DNA of 44,297 nucleotides from Ophiosphaerella korrae (lineage: Eukaryota; Ascomycota; Dothideomycetes; Pleosporales; Phaeosphaeriaceae). Below are positions 35,192 to 44,297 of this stretch, piece after piece. The position numbers and the translations under genes are program-made. Each line of letters opens with the position of its first letter. Position 1 is the first letter of the stretch. The stretch is taken from assembly GCA_028456385.1 (NCBI GenBank), contig JALNQF010000343.1:1-44297 (forward strand), given 5' to 3'. Under the pieces are notes generated by a model that was not told the origin of the DNA, searched no databases, and was given only the letters and a program-made list of their open reading frames with translations.

Positions 35192-37203
35192 TAGAGCTAT
35201 TAATAAAACTTATAAGTAAAGATACGCTATTTAAATAGACTTAGGAATATAATAAAGTATTTAACTAAATTAAATAGAAGTTTATAGACAACCTAGTTAA
35301 TAGAATATATAACCTAGACCTATTAGTAATAGTAAAGATAGAGATATAAAACTTAGCTTATAGAATAGTACTAATATAAGAGGACTAGGTTATAAAGTAA
35401 GAATACTTAGTTAAGTACTTTTCTAAGAAAATAAAGCTAGTAGAGCTTAACTACTAAATTTATAATAAAGAAATACTAGTAATCTATAAAGTAGTTAAGT
35501 AATAGAGAGTATATCTATAAAGAGTAAAGTACTAAACAAAGGTCTATATAGACTATAAGAATCTTATAGGATTTATATTAAATAAAGACTTATTATAATA
35601 CTATATAAGATAGTAGGAATTCCTATTAATATTTAACTTTAAAATTATATATATTAAAGGTAAAGATAACTAATTTATAGACGCTTTAAGTATAAGACTA
35701 GATTTATAAGAAGTAGTAAATACTACTAGTATAGTTCTAGTTAAGAACAAAGATAGATACTTAGTTCTAAATATTCTTAAAATAGCTATAATACTTAATA
35801 GAAAGAGTAGCGAGCTAGATAAATAGATTTAGGAAGGAATAGGGAAAGCTTCTAAAGGAATAGGAAAACTTAAAATCTAAAAAGGATTTATAAAAGCTTA
35901 TAGAAGAATATATATTCTAAGTAAAATATAAAGAGAGTTTATATTATAATTCTATAAACTACTAGTATATAGATACTAAGGTATTAATAAAATACTAGAT
36001 AGACTACTATAGGATTATTATATTCTAAAAGTAAGACAACTAGTAATAAAAGTACTAAAAGATTATATAGAATATTATAAAAATAAGTATAGTAGATATA
36101 TACTATATAGAATATAATAACTAGTTAAAGTACTAGAATAGCTTTAAGGAGTTATTATAATAGACTTTATTATAAAGCTACTAAAATTAAAAGACTTAAT
36201 ATTAAGAATTAAGTAGAATAGAATCCTAATAATAGTAGATAAACATATAAAGTACTTATACTTTAGACTATATAAAGAAAAAAGTAGGGTAGAGGTTACT
36301 ATATACTATATCTAAGGGATTATAGTTAGCTAATATAGTATTCTAGATAAAATTATTATAGATAGAGATATAAGATTTATATTAAAATTGTAAGGAATAA
36401 TAACAGCGTTATTAAGAATTAATTATTAAATATTAATAGTATACTATATACAGATAGATAGATAATTAGAATATATAAACTAGATAGTAGAATAATACTT
36501 AAGATACTACCTAAACTATAATTAGAACAATTACGTATAGTTACTACCTATAGTATAGTTAGTATATAATAGTATAAAGAATATAGTAATAAAAGTCTTA
36601 ATTTTCTTTATAAAGTATAGATTTAACTCTAATATATATTAGATACTAAGCTTTAAAATATCTTAGTCTCTAAAAGGAGAAAACTTCGCTAATAGACTTA
36701 GAGAAATATATAATTAACTATAATAGGACGTAGAATTCTTATAGGATTAAATAGTAAAGTACTATAATAAAAGATACTAAAAGAAACCCTAATTTAGAAA
36801 GAGAGAAAAAGTATAGTTAGTATAAAGAAATATTAAGAGTAAATAATTAAGTTTAAAACTAGATTACGTAAAGATAAGACTATATAAAAAAGAGAAGAAA
36901 GTTATACTAGTTATATTTAAGCTAAGACTACTAGATAAAATAAAGATATACCTAATATTCTATATAGTATTACTAGAAAAAGTACTATAAGAAGTAAAAC
37001 TACTAGTATATAAAGTAGACACGTATAGAGAATAGGAAAATTAAGAAGTTAAGAGAATCCTATAATATTAATTCTATAATAGAAAGAATTACTACCTAGT
37101 AAAATAGATAGGTATAAATAAAAGAAGGTAACTATAGGAAAATATATAGGAACTCGAAGATAACCTTAACTACTTTAAGAAACTAAAAGAATTCTAAAAT
37201 TAA

Positions 37204-37837
37204 AACTCTCTAGAGCGCCTAATAGTAAACTAAGAAAACTAGTAATACTACTAATAGATAAAGAGATAATAGGAGCGCTTAATACGATAGGAGCTAGAGT
37301 AGCCTCTACTACGTTTTTAAGATCTAACTTAGCCTCTAGTATATAAGACTATTTAGATAACTTAGTATTATTCTAAGCCTTTATCTTCTAAAGACGCTTA
37401 ATATAAGAATAAAGCTTTACTAGCTTATAAAAAGTTAACTTATACTTAGCTTTAGCTATAGTAAGCTATAATAATAGTTTCTCTTAAGCTCTATTAATAG
37501 CTTACCCTATATAATTTAGTAGAAAGAGACTATATAGAAATTAAACACTTATGCACTATAAGTAAAACGCTAGAAGAGATATATTTATATTAAATATTTA
37601 TAAGAATATACTTATTATAGTACTTACTATTATTTAAAGATATAAGATATAAAAGACCTAATAAAGTACAATAATAATAAGAGAATATCTTAACCCTATT
37701 ATAAATAATACGAGCTATAAAGAGAAGTTTATTATATTAGGAACAAGATAGTATAAAGAGTAATAAGGAACTAGAGATTAATAAAGAAACTAGATAGATA
37801 ACCTTAGCTCTAGAATAGAGAAATATAAACTTATATA
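37204..37837. other. Element 3 region between pol and the polypurine tract
   Basis: Follows the chromodomain stop. No coding motif is recognised. Corresponds to 1268-1927 in element 1, so it is a conserved untranslated or accessory part of this chromovirus family. Confidence 0.6.
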
Positions 37838-37850
37838 GAAGAGAGGATAG
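37838..37850 (+). other. Polypurine tract of element 3
   Basis: GAAGAGAGGATAG ends exactly at the start of LTR 3. Confidence 0.85.
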
Positions 37851-38278
37851 TATTATAATAGTAATAAGAGAAATTAAGATAGAGCTAATTAGTCTTAGCT
37901 TAGCTACTAACAAAGTATAAAGTAAGTAAGGTATTAACTTATAAGATAATAAACTTAATTAGGAGACTAATTATAATAGAGATACGTAATAAATTTATAA
38001 ATTCGCGATCTTAGCGAATACGAATTTACAATCTTAGTAAATATTAAGTCGCGAATTACTAAGAGAGAACTAAGTATATAGTAGTAGTAATATATATTAT
38101 TAGAATAGTATTATTAATCTAATCTCTAACCTAAAACGCTAATACTTAACATTATATATATAAATTAACTATTATTTATAGTTATTACATAATTATAATA
38201 TAAGCTTTAATTATTACCTTCTAATCTACTAATAACTCTTAATAGTTATCTATAGTTAATAATAGGTAACTTATTATA
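37851..38278 (+). repeat. LTR 3 of element 3
   Basis: Starts TATTATAATAG and ends ACTTATTATA against the TTATA duplication. The centre has ATTCGCGATCTTAGCGAATA-type units. CG-containing forms (TTCGCGATC) are less degraded here than in LTR 1. Confidence 0.87.
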
Positions 38279-39353
38279 TTATAGCTTTTTATTTACTACT
38301 ACTTTTTTTTAAGGCCTAGCTTATACTTTTAGTACTTCTTACTTATCTTTAGTTATCTTTAACTAGGCTTCTTTTTCTTTCTTAAAATCTTTACTTCTAT
38401 ATTCTTTTATAAAGTATCTTAGTTTCTTATATTTATAATCTACTATATCTAACTTCTTTAATTAGTAGTCTTTTACGTAGTAGCTTTTCTTTCTATAATT
38501 ATAGTATATAAAGTCTTTATACTTTCTTTTACTATCTTTATTAGTACTTAGTATTATAAAGTTATTACTATTATAGTTACTAGGTTATTCTTTATACTTA
38601 TTTATCTTCTATTCTTAAAGATTATTATTAACTTATATTTCTTATCTTTTTAAGTCTTTTTGTATCTTTAGTTTTTCTATCTAAATAAACTTATAATAGA
38701 GATTTAATTTTAGTCTTTATTTAAATCTAAATATTAAAGATAGCTAATTCTATACTAAATTTTTTTAATAATTATTTAAACTATAATATATATACGAGGA
38801 TAGACTTATATTATTTAAGTATTTTAAGCATTTCTTCTACTTATTAGGTAATATCTATATCTTTAAATACTACTCTTATTTATTTTATAAAGTACTTATA
38901 GCTTCTAAAGATAGCTTTTATTTAATCTTTCTATATTCTTAGAGTATATATTATATAGTCTATCTAGTAGGGTTTAAACTATATTATTATAACTTCTTTA
39001 AAGTTTATTCTAATATATACTACTTTCTTTTCTTCTTTATTAAAGTGTAGTACTTATATATCTATTTAGAGTTATACTAAAGCTAAGAAAGGTTTTAATT
39101 TCTTCTTAGTTCTATTAAACTTTTTAAGTATAGGTATCTTAGGTAGTTTCTTTATTATACTTATCTCTAGTCTCTAGGTAATTTATTCTATCTAGTTCTA
39201 TCATACTATAATAGCTTTAATTATTAATTATATATCTCTTTTCTTAGTAATTAGATTATTTAAATATATCTTAACTACTACCTAGTTAGTTCTATCTAAC
39301 TTATAACTACTTAGAGGTACTTTACCTCTTTTCTTAGTTATACTTTCTACTAT
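38279..39353 (-). pseudogene. Degenerate Gag of element 2, right part
   Basis: Resumes element 2 after the nested insertion and aligns with element 1 gag. Two zinc knuckles (about 38520-38400) have Cys/His changed to Tyr. The start codon at 39353-39351 is ATA in the family context ATAGTAGAAAG. Confidence 0.8.
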
Positions 39354-39415
39354 TATATTAGCTTAGACTATATACTACTTACGCTTTACTTTTTATAATA
39401 ACTAAATTAGTAAGG

Positions 39416-39794
39416 TATAATATAGTTACCTATTATTAACTATAAGTAACTTATTTCTTCTATAAAGTAAGTTAGTAGATTAAAAGTTAATAACTAAACT
39501 CTATATTATAATTAAGTAATAAACTTATAATAATAGAATAATTCTTGTAAAGTTAATATATTGTTATATTTAGTTAGAGATTAGATTACTAATACTATCT
39601 TACTAATATATATTACTACTAACTATATACTTATATTAATCTATTTTACGATTTTATAGATTACTTTATATTAAATATCTAAGTTATAGTTTTTTTCTTA
39701 ATCTAGATTGTTAGTCTACTTATCTTATACTTTATTAGTATATAAGTTAGGACTAATTAGTTCTCTCTTAATTTCTCTTATTATATCTATAATA
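39416..39794 (-). repeat. 5' LTR of element 2
   Basis: On the minus strand it begins TATTATAGATATAATAAG and ends ACTATATTATA, followed by CCTTACTAATTTAG, the family leader. Shorter than other LTRs because its variable centre is reduced. Confidence 0.82.
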
Positions 39795-39859
39795 TATAGA
39801 ATCTAGGTACTACTAATAGTCTTTTAGGTATCTATTTATAGAACTCTACTCTTTATAGT

Positions 39860-41345
39860 AAAGTTCTTTATTAGTTTTTAATAATTAATATATTTTCTTA
39901 TTATATACTTCTTTTTCTATTAAATATTACTATAAACTTTATAAAAGTATTTTAATTCTTTAACTAAACTATATAGTATATTTAGCTATAATTATCTTAT
40001 TTAAAGAAGTATTAATATTCTATTATAAATAGGTTCCTAAAGATTATTAAGTAAAAGAAGTATATTATAATTAAAAAGTTAGATTAAACTTTAATACTAC
40101 TAATTATAACTAGTACGCCTTATATAATTCCTTTAAAGGACTTCTTTACTCTATTTATAGTAACTAGTTATATCTTAGATATTTTTTTAAGTATAAAAGT
40201 TATACTTAAGTAAGTAGCTAGAGCTATTTTAAAGTAGATTTTATTAAGTTTTATACTTAAGTTAAGTAACGCTAGTAGTCTAGTCTTATAGACCTATATT
40301 ATTACTTTTAGGTATTTTTTTCTAAGTTTTTTAATTTTACTAAGTTTAGTATATTCTAAGTACTCTTTTACTATATTTATATTAGTTATAAAACTAGTAA
40401 AATATATAAGTATAATAAAGAGTACTTTTATAAAAGAGAGTAAAGGTTTATAAGCTCTATATTTAATAATTTTTCTATATATAGCTTTTACTATTACTTA
40501 GTTAGAAATATTAGTATTTATTATATATAGGTAAGGGCTATTCTAGGCTAGTACTACTAGTATTTTATTAGTATTCTAAAGTATCTCTTTTAAGCCTTTA
40601 GCTATACTTACTATTACTCTTATATTTATAAATATTTTTAACTTATTTTCTATAAAAGTTAGCTTTATAAGCTTTTTAAAAATATTTAGTATATTAGCTA
40701 GAAGTATTTATATAAGTAGAGATCTTAGCACTTCTATACCTTTTTATATTACTTCTTTAGTATTTAACTCTAGAGTATTAAATTACTTTAGCTTCTTTAA
40801 ATAGCTTCTTTAATTATCTACTTTATTAAGAAGTTATTTTATATCTACTCTTATCTATATATTATTAAATTAGGTCTATTTAGAGTTAAAGAATTTAGCC
40901 TCTATTTTATAGTTATTTTATATAATAAAAGTAAGTACTAAAGGCTTTTAAGTCTTAAACTTTACTATAGTAATATATATAGCTTTAGAAATATTTTCTT
41001 CTATTAAGCTTTCTCCTACTTTTAGTTACTATATCTAGAATCTATTATACTTTTCTACGCTTACTATTCTATCTTCTTCTAAATTATTTATTATACTTCT
41101 AAGTAAGTTTATTACTACTATTATCTATAGCTATACTAGCTATTATATTATAGAGTTTAGTATTATCTAAAAGTCTATTTCTTTATACTTTAGGTGTTCT
41201 ATTTATTACTAAATATACTAGATTACTATATTATTCTAGTTTTTTCTTACTCTAATCTATTTAATAAACCTTTAGTAAGTTAGTTCTATACTCTATTACT
41301 ATCTTCTAGTTTTATAAAAAAGTTATCCCTTATATCTCTTATTTT
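39860..41345 (-). pseudogene. Long fossil ORF of unknown function
   Basis: One minus-strand frame reads as a continuous protein for over 400 codons when TAA/TAG are taken as mutated Gln/Trp. It has a charged N-terminal half, then Leu/Ile-rich segments. I could not match it to gag, transposase, polymerase or recombinase motifs. It is interrupted on the right by the TTAGTAAG repeat element. The RIP pattern implies it was multi-copy. The true start is probably beyond the insertion. Confidence 0.4.
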
Positions 41346-41480
41346 TGCACTAATATTAGTAAGTTTGCAACTTACTAATATAGTAAACTTACTAACATTA
41401 CAAACTTACTAACATCGCAAACTTACTAACATTACGAACTTACTAACATGTTAGTAAGTTTACAACTTACTAACATTTAA
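41346..41480. repeat. Subterminal array with a 24-bp perfect palindrome
   Basis: Seven or so copies of AACTTACTAA in both orientations, spaced about 17 bases apart. AACTTACTAACA at 41437 is followed by its exact complement to 41460. CA and TG survive better here (TAACATCGCAAAC) than in flanking DNA. Confidence 0.88.
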
Positions 41481-41499
41481 CTACCTTTCTACTTTTAGT

Positions 41500-42900
41500 T
41501 AGCGCTTAGTAGGCTACTAGGTATATATACCTAGTACTTACTTAGATAGCTTTATCTACTATTTACTCTTTTTAGTTAATTATTAAAACTACCTTATTAA
41601 GTTATCTTACGTAAAGTCTACCTTATAAGTTTCTAGATTAAACTAAACTTATCTATTAAGTATTAGGGCTTTTCTTTCTTAATAGTAGTTAATATAGTAG
41701 TTTAGGTCTCTATACTTAATATAACTTTAAAATTTTAAACTTATACTTACTATATTATTCTAGTACTAAGGTCTTACACTATTCTAAAATAGTAGTAAAG
41801 AGTACTTTTAAAATTATAGTTTTAATATAAAAAGTATTACTAACTATAAGTATACTATAGCTTAAGAAGTCTATAGATACTTACTTATCTTAATTTAACT
41901 TTCTATAACTAAGTATACCTCTAGTAGCTAGATAAGTACTTAGGTTCTAGTATTTAGGTTATTTATAGCTATAAGGGTAATTACTTAAAGTTTTATTATT
42001 TTAAAGTAATTTATAAGATTATTAACTTCTACTTATCTAACTTTTATCTCTAAAAGTATTTAGACTCTTTTTTATTCTTAAGTTTAGTTATAAAAGCTAA
42101 GTATAAGCTCTATACTAAGAGACCTAAATATTCTTTTAAGTATTATATATAGCTATTTCTTAGAGCTTAAATACTTTACTATACTTATAGTTTCTTTAAA
42201 AGTAAAGTTTAAAGGTTTTACTTATAAGCTTCTTTATACTAGCTAAGTATATTACTTCTAGATAGTTTTAAAGTTATAGTCTTTTATACTTTTATTACTC
42301 TTGTTATATTTATTAAATACTTTTTAAAATTAGTACTTATTAAGTCTTTTTACTAGATAGTATCTCTTTATAACTTTTATAATTATTTTTACTTTCTAGT
42401 ACTTTATAAACTAAGAGCTAAAGTAATTAAAGTAGTTTTAGAGAGAAAAGTTACTTATAAGTAAGTATTACTATAGTAATATTTATAGTACTTCTTCTAT
42501 TACTTTTTATTATAATTTATTAGACTCTTGTTTCTTATTTCTTATTACTTCTTTAACCTTTACTTAATTTTTAGCTTTCTCTACTTCTATAAACTTAGTT
42601 ATACTTTATTTAATAATATCTTTTCCTATTATATTACTAGATATAATAATATTATAGATTTAGTCTCTAATAAGCTACTTATAAAAGATTACTTATTTCT
42701 TAATACTATTTAGAAACTCTAATATATTAGTACTAGTACACTTAAATTTTTTATCTCTAAATAGGTTTTATTTACTAATATATACTTTACTATTCTATTC
42801 TACTATTATTTTAATAGCTACTATAAGCTAGCTTAATATTTTTAATAGTATTTAAATTATTACTTAGAATATACTTACGCTAATAGAGCTATTATTAATT
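41500..42900 (-). pseudogene. Fossil ORF inside the TTAGTAAG element
   Basis: The minus strand reads as a protein in long blocks (for example about 42260-41900) if TAA/TAG are Gln/Trp relics. The N-terminal part is Lys-rich. No catalytic motif was recognised. It may be the element's transposase, but that is inferred only from position. Confidence 0.35.
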
Positions 42901-42991
42901 ATTAGTAAATAGGTTCTGTTAGGTATATCTTATAGTCTTTTAGGTATTAGGTTTAAAAGTTTTAAGTTATATAAGGAAGTTCTTAGCTAGT

Positions 42992-43452
42992 TATTATAGG
43001 TATAACAAGAGGAATTAAGATAGAACTAATAAGTCTTAACTTAGATACTAATAAAGTATAAGACAAGAAGGGTAATAACTTTAATTAGGAAACTTCTTAT
43101 AATTAGGATATATAATAGTAATCTATAATTACGTATAATAGATTAAAAGTAATCTATAATACTATATAATAAATTAAGGGTAATCTATAACTACGTATAG
43201 ATACATTAAAGATAATCTATAATATTGTATAAATAGACTAGAATAAGTATATAGTTAATAGTAATACGTATTATTAGGATAGTATTAGTAATCTAATCTT
43301 TAACCTAGAACGCTAATACTAAATATTATATATATTAATTAACAATTATTTATAGTTATTACTAATTACTATATAAAGCTTTGTTATTACCTTCTAATCT
43401 AATAATACTCCTAAGAGGTTACTTGTAGTTAATAATAGTTAACCCTATTACA
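42992..43452 (+). repeat. 5' LTR of chromovirus element 4
   Basis: Starts TATTATAGGTATAACAAGAGG and ends CCTATTACA with the terminal CA intact, followed by CTTTACTAATTTAG. It resolves the true ends of the family's LTRs. Confidence 0.85.
43118..43241. repeat. 31-bp tandem repeat in the element 4 LTR
   Basis: Four units beginning GTAATCTATAAT at 43118, 43149, 43180 and 43211, exactly 31 bases apart. Confidence 0.92.
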
Positions 43453-43513
43453 CTTTACTAATTTAGTTATTAGAAGAAGTAAAGTATAAGTAGTATATAG
43501 TCTAGCTAATATA

Positions 43514-44200
43514 ATAGTAGAAAGTTTAACAAAGAAAGGAGTTAAAGTACTCCTAAGTAGTTTTAAATTAGATAATATAGTATAAAAAGTAATTAAAGAC
43601 TACTTTAATAACTTAATCTCTAAAAAAGAAGATATAAAGGTAGTAATTAACGCCTAAGAAACGTAGAATAAAGAACTCTAAGACTACGTAAAGTAAAATA
43701 TAGTATAAATTAAAGCTATTATAGAAGGATATAACTAGATAGAATAAATTACTTAAAGACTAGAAATAAGTATAATAAAGAAGCTACTAAAAATACTAGT
43801 ACTTAAGAAGTTTAATAAAATAAGAGAAAAACTAAGACTCTTTATAGTAGTAGTATACCTCTAGATTAATATATAAGTATTATACTTTAATAGAGAAGAT
43901 AAGAAAGTAATATATATTAGAATATACCTTAAAGAGGATATAATAAAATAGTTTAAGTTTTACTAGATAAACTATATACTATACGCTCTAGGAATATAGA
44001 AAGATAAAATAAGAGATATCTTTAGAAGTTACAAATACTTTACTAAACGAATAAAAGTAGTATTTAGAGATATAGATATTACCTAATAAGCTAAAAAAAA
44101 GCTTAAAAGGGTTATATAATATAAATGTGTTCCTAAGTATATATTATAGTTTAAGTAACTATTATAAAATATAGAATAGAATAAGGTATCTTTAATATTA
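43514..44200 (+). pseudogene. Degenerate Gag of element 4, truncated
   Basis: Opens at ATAGTAGAAAG and follows the gag at 31345. It is cut at TTTAATATTA by another copy of the TTAGTAAG element. Start, coiled-coil part and capsid region are present. Confidence 0.82.
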
Positions 44201-44297
44201 CAAAACTTACTAATATTACAAACTTACTAATATTTAACTACCTTTCTACTTTTAGTTAGCGCTTAGTAAGCTACTAGGTATATATACCTAGTACTTA
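44201..44297. mobile_element. Second copy of the TTAGTAAG element, start only
   Basis: CAAAACTTACTAATATTACAAACTTAC... then matches 41477-41550 nearly base for base, up to CTAGTACTTA at the window edge. The subterminal array is shorter than in the other copy. Confidence 0.75.

Larger units (their letters stand above)
32520..37203 (+). pseudogene. Degenerate Pol of element 3 with chromodomain
   Basis: Protease active site NSR (from DSG) at 33543-33551. RT begins near 34090 with an IDFRKIN block and has catalytic Asp-Asn instead of Asp-Asp at 34452-34457. RNase H is at about 35200-35720. The integrase zinc finger at about 35945-36100 has His/Cys changed to Tyr. In the integrase core (about 36150-36560) the acidic residues appear kept, in IDF, DRD and DRQLE. 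A chromodomain with YLVK lies at about 37015-37200, ending at TAA. RT is interrupted by a 443-bp solo LTR. Confidence 0.85.
28915..38278 (+). mobile_element. Nested plus-strand chromovirus insertion with three LTRs (element 3)
   Basis: It interrupts element 2 and is flanked by TTATA at 28910-28914 and 38279-38283. Order: LTR, truncated gag, LTR, full gag-pol, LTR. The outer duplication shows the whole block sits in one target site. The middle LTR begins inside the first unit's gag. A nested insertion followed by recombination of the two right-hand LTRs would give this arrangement. Confidence 0.82.
23406..39794 (-). mobile_element. Ty3/Gypsy chromovirus, element 2, split by nested insertion
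   Basis: A minus-strand element with LTRs at 23406-23813 (3') and 39416-39794 (5'). Its internal part is in two pieces, 23814-28914 and 38279-39415, which are collinear with element 1 across the break. The insertion lies where element 1 has about position 6230, near the gag/pol border. The left flank is Copia Pol, the right flank is an unrelated fossil ORF, and no matching 5-bp duplication is found with these LTR ends. Confidence 0.85.
41346..42991. mobile_element. Repeat element with TTAGTAAG subterminal array (probable DNA transposon)
   Basis: The left end is an array of CAAACTTACTAACATTA-like units; the same end appears at 44201 inserted in another gag, so this is a mobile repeat. A diverged relative lies at 171-640. 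The interior has a minus-strand fossil ORF. The right end was not found; the next chromovirus LTR starts at 42992. Superfamily unassigned. Confidence 0.5.

Noticed and set aside
42528..42713. 61-codon plus-strand open frame
   Set aside because: It lies opposite a better-supported minus-strand fossil ORF and is made of Tyr/Phe/Ile/Leu/Asn codons typical of AT-rich noise.

Overview
The window looks like a filamentous ascomycete (Pezizomycotina) chromosome segment: one intron-containing, normal-composition gene inside a very AT-rich block of dead transposons. Outside about 8.82-11.09 kb, CpA and TpG are almost absent, TpA is in excess and CpG survives. Where element copies can be compared, most differences are C-to-T or G-to-A at CpA/TpG. 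That is the signature of repeat-induced point mutation (RIP). RIP turns Gln and Trp codons into stops, so the transposon reading frames are visible only as degenerate fossils.

Layout: 1-170 is the end of a Ty3/Gypsy LTR. A Ty1/Copia LTR (642-828 plus 7854-8131) is split by a complete minus-strand Ty3/Gypsy chromovirus, element 1 (829-7848; 425-bp LTRs, ATTAT target duplication, polypurine tract, gag zinc knuckle, protease, reverse transcriptase, integrase, chromodomain). Next is the un-RIPed gene island: a homogentisate 1,2-dioxygenase-like gene on the minus strand (8991-10413, three exons, 435 aa, iron ligands intact) with its upstream region. From 11.1 to 23.4 kb lie a fossil ORF of unknown type (+), a Tc1/mariner DD34E transposon (12855-14166), a minus-strand Copia 3' end with RNase H and LTR, a solo Gypsy LTR (15774-16258, TATAT duplication), a second unknown fossil region (-), and a plus-strand Copia gag-pol (19350-23405).

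From 23.4 to 39.8 kb lies a second minus-strand chromovirus, element 2. It is split by a plus-strand insertion (28915-38278, TTATA duplication) that carries three LTRs: a truncated gag unit followed by a full element sharing the last LTR. Three foreign solo LTRs, each with its own 5-bp duplication (GAAAA, TAGAG, ACTAT), sit inside these elements. The right end holds two more unknown minus-strand fossil ORFs, a repeat with TTAGTAAG subterminal motifs (two copies), and the 5' end of a further plus-strand chromovirus interrupted at the window edge.

The only gene likely to work is the dioxygenase. It catalyses the ring-opening step of phenylalanine/tyrosine catabolism, but no other gene of that pathway is present. 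I saw no tRNA, rRNA, CRISPR array or bacterial-type feature. Fossil ORF boundaries are approximate; LTR boundaries supported by target duplications are close to base-exact.
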